Positions 9,740 through 15,940 of a stretch of DNA of 27,275 nucleotides are shown here, in pieces. The first letter of the stretch is position 1; each line of letters opens with the position of its first letter. This DNA is from an uncultured Acinetobacter sp. (GTDB lineage: Bacteria > Pseudomonadota > Gammaproteobacteria > Pseudomonadales > Moraxellaceae), in the NCBI RefSeq assembly GCF_943914805.1, contig NZ_CALUDM010000039.1, positions 1-27,275 of the forward strand, read 5' to 3'. Both the position numbers and the translations under genes were made by a program. A model generated the notes under the pieces. That model did no database searches and was not told the origin of the DNA. It saw only the letters and a list, made by a program, of their open reading frames with translations.

Positions 9740-9785
9740 ATTACCCAATTTATAAAGTATATATTACCCATAAAATTACCCAATT
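9740..9785 (-). repeat. Three direct TGGGTAAT repeats, putative operator
   Basis: Minus-strand copies are AATTGGGTAAT (9785-9775), ATGGGTAAT (9771-9763) and AATTGGGTAAT (9750-9740). Their starts are 12 and 23 bp apart on the plus strand, close to one and two helix turns, so a protein would bind roughly one face. The copies cover the -35 box, the spacer and the presumed +1 of the cassette promoter, as expected for repression. The HTH protein of the cassette is the obvious candidate ligand. Confidence 0.55.
9756..9783 (-). promoter_or_regulatory. Promoter of the three-gene cassette
   Basis: On the minus strand TTGGGT (9783-9778) is followed after 16 nt by TATACT (9761-9756), placing the start of transcription near 9749, 23 nt before the ATG at 9726. 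The -10 box is good and the -35 is moderate (TTG conserved). The promoter lies between a hairpin and the cassette, so the cassette need not depend on late transcription. Confidence 0.55.
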
Positions 9786-9834
9786 AAAATCATATCTGTA
9801 TCTTCATCGTAATTTTCGTTTAATTTTTTTATAA

Positions 9835-9874
9835 AGGCATCTTAATATCAATAATATATTGACTTAAGTTGCCT
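9835..9874. other. Long interrupted hairpin between the 651-residue gene and the cassette
   Basis: On the minus strand AGGCA, CTTAA and TCAATA pair in turn with TATTGA, TTAAG and TGCCT across a TAT loop, with single-base or two-base interruptions. It lies 36 nt after the stop of the 651-residue gene. On the minus strand it is followed by TTTATAAAAAAA, which is not a classic U tract. It could be a weak terminator, an RNA-processing site or an RNA-stability element. Confidence 0.45.
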
Positions 9875-9910
9875 ATATAGTCTGAAACCATCGTTAAAAT
9901 GGCTTTATAT

Positions 9911-11866
9911 TTACTGCTGAACCCAATTTTCACCATCCCAAACAGCAGTCTTACCACCTACCTTTGAAATTGTACCCACCGCTCGTTGTGGAGGATTCCC
10001 TTGTGGCGTATCAACAAATTGCCGTGTCTGAGTATCAAACAAACGTTGCGGTTGAGTGAGTGTTCCTCCAGCTTTGTCATCCCATTGTTGACCACCACCC
10101 ACAGTCATATAACGGTCTTTACCTGTATCAGCTTTTTCACCAGTGTAACGATTAATTTTTTCTTGAATGGATTTGCGATCCTCATCTGATTTCGCAGAAT
10201 CATATTGTTCATACAATTTCTCTAATCGTGATGAGTTACGAATGCCAAAACCTTTTTCAGTGGCATTAAGATTAAATTCTCGATTAGCTAAATCATTGGT
10301 AGCTTGGAACTTTTGCGCATCAAAGCCTAAATTTGCATTAAATCGGTTATTTGTACCTTGCTCACCTAGTTCAGTACGATAATTCTGCCCAGCTTGTCCC
10401 ATTGCTTCACGCTGTAAAGCAGCAACGTTGTTCGCATCAGTTTTATAAACATCATTTGCTCGGTTAGAATATCCCATTTGGAGATCATTAATTTGATTTC
10501 GTTGACTTGCTGTTAATCCTTTTGAACCTGGGATTGGTGCGCTTACTCTTGCAATTTCAGCTTGCAATTGCGCTTCTTGTTCAGATGTACGAACATCAGG
10601 TAATCGTGGGCGACCACCATAACCTCGCATACCCAAGCCTAAATTCATTTCACGTTGAGCGATTGCATTTTGAATCTGTTGTTCAGTCGGTCCAATTTCT
10701 TGAGTATTTTTCATGAAATTTGCCACACCTTTAGGATCATTTGCAGGTCTTACTTTGAATCCTAGTCCTTCACCTTCTCGAACTCCATCTGCTCGTGCTT
10801 GAGCTGCTGCACTAGGATTAGCATAGCTAAAGCTGTTTCCTTTTTGCTGAATAGCATAAGGATCAGAGTTCTGTACAGATCTTGATGTAGTTTGAACTTC
10901 AGGCTGTGTTTGTGTGGTAGGTGGTGTTTTATTATTACTAAATGGATTGTTTACAACAGCATTTGGATTATTCTGTTTAGCATTAAATTCAGGTTGAGCT
11001 GCTTTTGCTTCGTTTGCAATACGTTGTTTATCAGCATAAAAGCGTCCAGCTTGTCCCAGTGTCATTGCATTTCCTAAATCTGATGCGGCACCCAATGCGC
11101 GGACACCTAAATCCTTAGCAAAGAGCATTCCGTTGGAATCTTCAGGATTATAATCACCCAACCCAAAACGCTCACGATACTGCTCCGTTGGTGTATCTGC
11201 AACTGCAAAACCTGTGCTTGCCAATGATCCCACTGTACCTAATTTACCCAGTCCAGTATTTGCAGCACGATTAATACCTTGACGCAATGAATTAAACCTT
11301 GCTCCAAAACCACCTCCTTGGGTTGGCGCTGGATTCGCTGGACTAGATGATGGTGTGGAGTTAGATGTCACGGTACTCGATGCAGTGTTATTAACATTCG
11401 TACTAGGCATAGGGCGATTAACATCACGAGTTATGCCTGAAACATCACGCATTTGTGGCCCACCAATTCTATTTTGTTGTGCACGACGAATATCATCTGC
11501 ACTTGGGTAGGCACTTGGTACCAGTCCACCATTTGCAAAAAATAACTCAGGTTTATTTTGACCAGGCTTAAAACCCAATTGAGGTTGATTAACAGGCATA
11601 TGTGTCTGATCTTTCATGGCATCAAGAGCTTGCACACCCACCGAATGAACTTGGTCAGGCGAGAGTTGGAATTCACCGTTACTGAGATTAACTGGCGTGG
11701 GACTCCCCATATTTTTTAAATTATTAGTACCAATCTGCTGAGTAGAATCAGCAGGCATAATATAACTACCTGCTGGAACATTTTTTTTAACATCATCAGA
11801 AGTGCCTGTACCTGCACCTTGAATCAGTCCACTTTCATCTTTTTGGCGTTTTTTTAAACCGTACAT
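9911..11866 (-). CDS. Virion-associated internal or tail protein, 651 residues
   Basis: I chose ATG 11866 because GGGAG stands 6 nt before it, in the same arrangement as at the polyvalent gene; an ATG eight codons upstream (11890) would place that site inside the gene. The N terminus has GLIQGAGTGTSDDV ... AGSYIMPADS and LSNGEFQLSPDQVHSVGVQAL. This is a pattern I know from virion proteins of Bcep22-like and similar phages (GPGTGTSD.I...LSNGE.V.P...V...G...LD). A Gly/Ala-rich possibly membrane-active stretch follows (about 195-275), then a Gln/Asn/Ala-rich, probably helical or disordered C-terminal half. Its place just before the polyvalent protein suggests both are internal or ejected proteins. 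The exact role is unknown. Confidence 0.7.
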   Translation of the reverse strand: MYGLKKRQKDESGLIQGAGTGTSDDVKKNVPAGSYIMPADSTQQIGTNNLKNMGSPTPVNLSNGEFQLSPDQVHSVGVQALDAMKDQTHMPVNQPQLGFKPGQNKPELFFANGGLVPSAYPSADDIRRAQQNRIGGPQMRDVSGITRDVNRPMPSTNVNNTASSTVTSNSTPSSSPANPAPTQGGGFGARFNSLRQGINRAANTGLGKLGTVGSLASTGFAVADTPTEQYRERFGLGDYNPEDSNGMLFAKDLGVRALGAASDLGNAMTLGQAGRFYADKQRIANEAKAAQPEFNAKQNNPNAVVNNPFSNNKTPPTTQTQPEVQTTSRSVQNSDPYAIQQKGNSFSYANPSAAAQARADGVREGEGLGFKVRPANDPKGVANFMKNTQEIGPTEQQIQNAIAQREMNLGLGMRGYGGRPRLPDVRTSEQEAQLQAEIARVSAPIPGSKGLTASQRNQINDLQMGYSNRANDVYKTDANNVAALQREAMGQAGQNYRTELGEQGTNNRFNANLGFDAQKFQATNDLANREFNLNATEKGFGIRNSSRLEKLYEQYDSAKSDEDRKSIQEKINRYTGEKADTGKDRYMTVGGGQQWDDKAGGTLTQPQRLFDTQTRQFVDTPQGNPPQRAVGTISKVGGKTAVWDGENWVQQ

Positions 11867-11870
11867 GACA
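11859..11870 (+). other. CC plus 10-nt match to the spacer seed of the CRISPR-like RNA
   Basis: CC (11859-11860) is followed by GTACATGACA, identical to the first 10 nt of the spacer at 12025-12034 on the same strand. It overlaps the start codon of the 651-residue gene (11866-11864, minus strand). CC directly 5' of the protospacer is the established type I-F PAM. Beyond the 10 nt the match falls to 7 of the remaining 21 positions, which would fit binding without cleavage. A 13-codon plus-strand ORF (11865-11906) also starts here but lacks a ribosome-binding site. Confidence 0.5.
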
Positions 11871-11933
11871 AACTCCCATATATATGCCATGTATGTTGTG
11901 ATTTAAAGGATTTTTAGTCTAACCTTAGAGGGG
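11864..11933 (-). promoter_or_regulatory. Leader of the 651-residue gene, shared with the polyvalent gene
   Basis: On the minus strand it reads CCCCTCTAAGG, TTAGACTAAA, an AT-rich stretch, and GGGAGTTTGTC-ATG. It parallels 7531-7463 in sequence at both ends and in length (70 versus 69 nt). The GGGAG decides the start at 11866. The seed match of the CRISPR-like spacer falls inside this leader. Confidence 0.5.
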
Positions 11934-11958
11934 GATTTAAAGAAATATAAAATACAAA

Positions 11959-12004
11959 CAGTAATTGAAAACCTAAATCTTGGTAATTAAAATTTCAATT
12001 ACTG
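11959..12004. repeat. Perfect 12-bp inverted repeat over the sRNA promoter and first CRISPR-like repeat
   Basis: CAGTAATTGAAA (11959-11970) and TTTCAATTACTG (11993-12004) are exact reverse complements separated by 22 nt. The left arm contains the -35 hexamer TTGAAA, and the right arm covers the presumed +1 and the start of the first CRISPR-like stem. On the minus strand it is followed by TTTGTATTTTATATTTC, so it may also act as a weak terminator after the 836-residue gene. Alternatively it is a dyad operator for the small RNA. Confidence 0.6.
11965..11993 (+). promoter_or_regulatory. Promoter of the CRISPR-like small RNA
   Basis: TTGAAA (11965-11970) and TAAAAT (11988-11993) are each one base from the sigma-70 consensus and are separated by exactly 17 nt. 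Transcription would begin at about 12000, immediately before the first CTGCC stem. It points against all neighbouring protein genes, so it serves only the small RNA. Confidence 0.65.
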
Positions 12005-12083
12005 CCGTAAAGGTAGCTTAGAAAGTACATGACACATATTCAAATATGAATATCATTTCACTGCCATACAGGCAGCTTAATTT
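11997..12083 (+). CRISPR. Orphan mini-array: two degenerate type I-F repeats and one 31-nt spacer
   Basis: Repeat 1 (11997-12024) has stem CTGCC (12002-12006), loop GTAAA, GGTAG (12012-12016, one G-U pair) and the 5' handle CTTAGAAA (12017-12024). Repeat 2 (12056-12083) has the perfect stem CTGCC (12061-12065), loop ATACA, GGCAG (12071-12075), then CTTAATTT. The known I-F (Cas6f/Csy4) repeat is a 28-mer of the form GTTC-A-CTGCC-loop-GGCAG-CTTAGAAA with 32-nt spacers; here the spacer is 31 nt (12025-12055). The two 20-nt cores agree at 17 positions. No cas gene or further repeat is in the window. A coincidental hairpin pair is unlikely given the shared handle and the array-like spacing. Confidence 0.75.
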
Positions 12084-12085
12084 TT
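12000..12085 (+). ncRNA. Putative crRNA-like regulatory RNA or RNA anti-CRISPR, about 86 nt
   Basis: The predicted transcript starts at about 12000 (promoter 11965-11993), runs through hairpin 1, spacer and hairpin 2, and may end in the TTTTT at 12081-12085. If the host has a type I-F system, Cas6f cleavage after each GG(T/C)AG would release CUUAGAAA, the 31-nt spacer and a 20-nt 3' hairpin segment: 59 nt, against 60 in a standard I-F crRNA. Known parallels are CreA (crRNA-like antitoxin with degenerate repeats and a seed-only match) and Racr RNAs (phage repeat mimics that misassemble Cas proteins). The spacer can itself fold (ATATTC 12036-12041 with GAATAT 12048-12053). Expression and function are inferred. 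Confidence 0.6.
12061..12085 (+). terminator. Second CRISPR-like hairpin doubling as terminator
   Basis: The CTGCC/GGCAG stem with a 5-nt loop is followed by CTTAATTTTT. This is close to a rho-independent terminator on the plus strand, although the 5-bp stem is short and four bases intervene before AATTTTT. It ends 3 nt before the stop codon of the convergent 836-residue gene. Confidence 0.35.
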
Positions 12086-12087
12086 GG

Positions 12088-14598
12088 TTAGTACGAGTAA
12101 TTATAATTAGTGCTTGTTCCATTACTTTCAGTAACACCGCCACTTATGGAGGCTGTTGCACTTATTCCTGCTTGAACGTGAATAGCCGACATTGCACCTG
12201 CAGCCAATTGAGATGAAAACTGCCCCACTGCTTTGGCTGCTTCTAATGCAAGTTGTGCTTTTTGTATCGCATTTTGCATCTTGGCTTCATACTCTTTTAA
12301 TTGCATTTCAGAAAATGCAATATTGGTGCGTACATTCATATCTGCATATCTTGCTTTTGTTTCAGCATTTGCAATCTGGGTACGAAGTAGCATGTCATTA
12401 TATCGTGACTGAGTTTCTGCAAATGCAATATTAGTTCGGCTGTTCATGTCAGCATAACGTGCTTGCATCTCGGCATTTGAAATAGAAACTCGTGACTTAG
12501 ATTCAATATAACGGTTATAAACATCTGCATTCGCAATCGTCGTTCTTAAACTTAGGTCTGCATAACGTGAATGTGCTTCTGATACCGCAATAGCTGTACG
12601 TGATTTCATGTCAGCAAATCGAGCCAATGATTCACTATTTGCAATGCCAACACGCATTCTCATTTCAGCAAATTTGGCTTGTGCATCTGCAAAAGAAATT
12701 TTAGTACGTGATATTGAGTCAATAACACTTGCCTGAGTATTTACTCTGGATGTTTCAACGTCGGCTTGTGCTTTAAACAATTCAACTTGTGAATTAAATG
12801 CTGATGTATTGCTTTGAACAACACCCATTTTTGCATCAATTTCCGCCTTGTACGCTTCAATATTTGCTTGATATTCAGATATTTTTACACGTGCAGCTTC
12901 AAGGTTGAGTTCAATCTGCTTAGATTTAACATTGGCTTTAGCAGATACACCATCTACAGTTGCTGCATACATACGAGCAAGAGATTCATACATGGATGCT
13001 TTGGAAGTTTCAGCCTTAATTTGAGAATCATATGCTTCGACTTTAAGCTTTTCAGCTCCAATCTGTTCAGAATACGCTTGAACCTCAGATTTATATGCAT
13101 CAAATTTAGTCGCAATCAATCCAGCTCGTGCAGTCGCACCTTGCACCAATGCCTTATATACCTCAACATTGGTCATAGCTGCTTCAATTTTGGCTTTAAA
13201 AACATCAACTTTCTGCTGGTTGAGTTGTCCAATAACTGCCTGTGCATCAAGCATTGCTTTGTAAGCACTGATTCGTGAAATGGTTGCATCAATTTTAGTT
13301 TTATAGACTGTGATCAAACTTTCAAATGCAGAATTTTGAGCATTAAAAATACTAATCTGAGCATTTAGCACACTGATTTTACTGTCAATTTGAAACTTAA
13401 CTAATTCCATCGTATTAGAAACATAAGCAAGCCACATATCTTGCTTCATTTTTTCCAATGCCATACCTTGCTCAGTAAGGAAGCGGATATGTTCAAGTTG
13501 TTTATCAAAAGACTGAATTAAAATATCACGATTTAAATCCGCTATAGCAAGTTTACCTTGATCACGAATGTCACTGACCTGCTTTGCCAACATCCCTTGT
13601 GGCATTGAAAAACCACGACTTGCCCACTCCGTTACAGCTTCTTGTACTGATCGTTCAGTTTCTCGGCTTGTACGTTCTCTAGCCCGATTAAATAATGATT
13701 GCTCAACTGCAGCTGGTAAACCAAGACCTGTATGGCTTCCATCTAGCCATGAACGGATTTCCAATACCAATGGCTTAATTGCACTCTCAGTATTAAAAGC
13801 ATAATAATCTTGCTTCACAACCTGACTGGCATCAGAGATTAAAGCATCAATATTATCTGGAATCGCTATATTGAACTCAGGTGGTTTGCCTTCAAATACA
13901 GGAATTTCTTCATATTTGAAATCAGGCAATTGAATTTTTTCCATTGCATCCATTTCTGGAATGACAATGGTTGGTGCATCAGGCATTTCAACATCGTCGC
14001 TAATTTCAGGTCTTAATGGAACCGAAATTACATCCATACTTGGTGCTGTAGGTAAGTTTAAAATTGGTGCTTCTGGTGTTGCTGGTAATTCCAGATCACT
14101 TAAATCTAAATCCTTGATTAAATCACTTAGATTAATCCTATCTGGCAAATTACCTGCATCAAAATTTTGCACATTAAAACTTGGTGGCGTCGGTAAGTTA
14201 ATAGCTGAATCAAATTCAGGTATAACAGATGCATCAATAAAATCAGGGGTAGACAAATCCTCTGAATAAATTGGAGCATCAGGAATATCGATATTTAATC
14301 CTGCAAATTCAGGACTAACCATATCTTTAGGTTGCTGAATATCAAGATCGATGACAGGCGGTACCGGGCGATCAATATTTAATTCGGGGGCAGTTAATCC
14401 ACCTAAAGGCTCAAAACCTGATTCATTCGGTTTGGCTAAATTGGATGGTGGAGTTATCTCTGCAACAGAAATTTCAGTTAAATTACCCAATGCTTTAGAT
14501 ACATCACTAGCATAACTATTAACTTTACGCTCAAAATAATCCAGTTTTTCAGTGACTTCTTTCGTCACAATATCAATCTGAGGAACTGTAACTGTCAT
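12088..14598 (-). CDS. Long coiled-coil virion protein with tandem 18-residue repeats, 836 residues
   Basis: ATG 14598 follows the stop of the preceding gene as TAAGATG. Three parts are visible. Residues about 40-250 are acidic and Pro-rich, with many short P.(L/I)D.P-type segments and probably extended. Residues about 265-630 are long heptad-type helix rich in Ala, Lys and Glu (AYKAMLDAQ, VEAYDSQIKAE). Residues 631-774 are eight head-to-tail 18-residue units with the pattern R(T/V).I(A/S)..E...RYADM.. (DNA 12708-12277). The tail is Ser/Gly-rich and ends NYNYSY. There is no enzyme motif. A fibrous tail, needle or internal scaffold role is likely from context. I cannot name a family. Confidence 0.7.
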   Translation of the reverse strand: MTVTVPQIDIVTKEVTEKLDYFERKVNSYASDVSKALGNLTEISVAEITPPSNLAKPNESGFEPLGGLTAPELNIDRPVPPVIDLDIQQPKDMVSPEFAGLNIDIPDAPIYSEDLSTPDFIDASVIPEFDSAINLPTPPSFNVQNFDAGNLPDRINLSDLIKDLDLSDLELPATPEAPILNLPTAPSMDVISVPLRPEISDDVEMPDAPTIVIPEMDAMEKIQLPDFKYEEIPVFEGKPPEFNIAIPDNIDALISDASQVVKQDYYAFNTESAIKPLVLEIRSWLDGSHTGLGLPAAVEQSLFNRARERTSRETERSVQEAVTEWASRGFSMPQGMLAKQVSDIRDQGKLAIADLNRDILIQSFDKQLEHIRFLTEQGMALEKMKQDMWLAYVSNTMELVKFQIDSKISVLNAQISIFNAQNSAFESLITVYKTKIDATISRISAYKAMLDAQAVIGQLNQQKVDVFKAKIEAAMTNVEVYKALVQGATARAGLIATKFDAYKSEVQAYSEQIGAEKLKVEAYDSQIKAETSKASMYESLARMYAATVDGVSAKANVKSKQIELNLEAARVKISEYQANIEAYKAEIDAKMGVVQSNTSAFNSQVELFKAQADVETSRVNTQASVIDSISRTKISFADAQAKFAEMRMRVGIANSESLARFADMKSRTAIAVSEAHSRYADLSLRTTIANADVYNRYIESKSRVSISNAEMQARYADMNSRTNIAFAETQSRYNDMLLRTQIANAETKARYADMNVRTNIAFSEMQLKEYEAKMQNAIQKAQLALEAAKAVGQFSSQLAAGAMSAIHVQAGISATASISGGVTESNGTSTNYNYSY
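12277..12708 (-). repeat. Eight tandem 54-bp units coding for 18-residue helical repeats
   Basis: In frame within the 836-residue gene, units begin at 12708, 12654, 12600, 12546, 12492, 12438, 12384 and 12330. Consensus peptide: R(T/V).I(A/S)..E...RYADM.. . An 18-residue period is five turns of alpha helix, so the same residues return to the same face. Copy number can change by slippage or recombination. Confidence 0.75.
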
Positions 14599-14599
14599 C

Positions 14600-15940
14600 T
14601 TAAACTCTCCGCTTTGTAGCAGTTATATCAATATATAAATCATTGATATAACCATGCTCACCTGATATTTTGATTTCAAATGCAAAATGACGACCACGTA
14701 AACCACGTCCAAATAAAACACGTCCATTTGTTAGGTAATCTGCTTTTTCAGTAGGTAACAAGTAGTAGTAAATTTGCTTAGAACCACTTTGAGTCGTGCT
14801 CACACCAATTTCCAACTTTCTGGAATTTCCAGATAGTTCATATTCAAGATATGCTGCTAAAGGATGAACCAACTGTCCTTGACCTAAATCTAATTGTCCT
14901 GTGACCAATTTTGCTTCGATTAATTCTTTGGCATCTAGTTGATACACACCATCTTCAGCAACACCATAGAGCACACCATTTATGACAGCCAATTCACTAA
15001 AACCATAATCTTGGTAACGGCTCATTGCCCATGTATCGACATTTGCTGTCCATGCATATCCATATTGTTTTTCTTTTGAATAATCATCTTCAATAAAAAC
15101 AAGTTCATTGACTAATTGCTTGGCAATATTTTTGCCTTGATTAAAATCAAATGCTGTCAATGTTTCATTAATTTTTTCTTGTGATTTACGCTGTTGCTTT
15201 AATAATTCATTGATGTTGATCGTATCAATGACATGTTGTTTTGCCTTTATACGCTGCGTATATTGTTCTGAGTATGTAACATAATCCACAACAAAATCAG
15301 AATAACGAGTGACACAACTGTCCTGTGCCTTCAATGTTTCTGTAATCACTGATCGTGATATTTTTTTAAGCCGATAATTTTCTTGATAAATAATACGTTC
15401 GTTAGTAAAGGCTCGTAATTTAGACTTTAAAGAAACATCTAAAATATCAAGGCCATCAATAATTGAATCTTTAAATCGAGCAGTTGCCTTAAAGCTTCCT
15501 TTAACTTTTAAAGCCTCATTTAATTTAGACAGACTATATTTTTTAGTGTTGAGATTTTCATTAATCACCAATCGATCAATATTTATGTTTCGTTGTTTTT
15601 CTTTTTGTGTTGATGTAGAGCTAATATTATCTTGAATCAATGATTTTGCACGTAGACGATTTTGAAAACCATCAGAAACGATAATTTGATCATGGATAAA
15701 ATCTACATGGCGTTTACGACCTGTGAAACGATCAGCCACATTGATTTCATCTTTGACTGGAAAAATAGCTGAATCAACCAACTCATCGACAACTGAAACA
15801 ATATCAGTAGACAACACTCTAAGGCGGAATAACGAATCTTCTTGTATTCTGACTATCTCTTCAGAAATAACTTTAGACCTCCCTATCGTATTATTAGAAT
15901 ACGCAATAGTTTCCTGAATATCATCACGATATAAAGTCAT
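14600..15940 (-). CDS. Repeat-containing tail-type protein, 446 residues
   Basis: ATG 15940 overlaps the stop of the preceding gene (ATGA), so it is translationally coupled. Residues about 15-280 are degenerate tandem units of roughly 23-25 residues in which a basic stretch alternates with a D.I.(V/I).E-type acidic segment, for example RLRAKSLIQDNIS, RIKAKQHVIDTININE. The C-terminal 150 residues form a beta-rich domain that starts near YAWTANVDTWAMSRYQDYGF, contains ELAVINGVLYGVAEDGVYQLD, and ends IDITATKRRV. I have seen this type of C-terminal domain in phage tail proteins but cannot name the family. Its gap to the 836-residue gene is one base. Confidence 0.7.
   Translation of the reverse strand: MTLYRDDIQETIAYSNNTIGRSKVISEEIVRIQEDSLFRLRVLSTDIVSVVDELVDSAIFPVKDEINVADRFTGRKRHVDFIHDQIIVSDGFQNRLRAKSLIQDNISSTSTQKEKQRNINIDRLVINENLNTKKYSLSKLNEALKVKGSFKATARFKDSIIDGLDILDVSLKSKLRAFTNERIIYQENYRLKKISRSVITETLKAQDSCVTRYSDFVVDYVTYSEQYTQRIKAKQHVIDTININELLKQQRKSQEKINETLTAFDFNQGKNIAKQLVNELVFIEDDYSKEKQYGYAWTANVDTWAMSRYQDYGFSELAVINGVLYGVAEDGVYQLDAKELIEAKLVTGQLDLGQGQLVHPLAAYLEYELSGNSRKLEIGVSTTQSGSKQIYYYLLPTEKADYLTNGRVLFGRGLRGRHFAFEIKISGEHGYINDLYIDITATKRRV

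Noticed and set aside
11864..11890. Start of the 651-residue gene at ATG 11890
   Set aside because: The GGGAG site lies between this ATG and ATG 11866 with ideal spacing to the latter, matching the polyvalent leader.
11997..12083. Reading the two hairpins as minus-strand terminators of the 836-residue gene
   Set aside because: No U tract follows on the minus strand, and the conserved bases extend beyond the stems into the I-F handle, which a terminator would not need.
11997..12083. A functional adaptive CRISPR locus
   Set aside because: Only two degenerate repeats, one spacer, no leader array and no cas genes in the window.
12814..13278. Plus-strand ORF of 154 codons
   Set aside because: Composition (Phe, Cys, Arg, Asn-rich) is that of an antisense shadow of the coiled-coil gene; no promoter or start signal.
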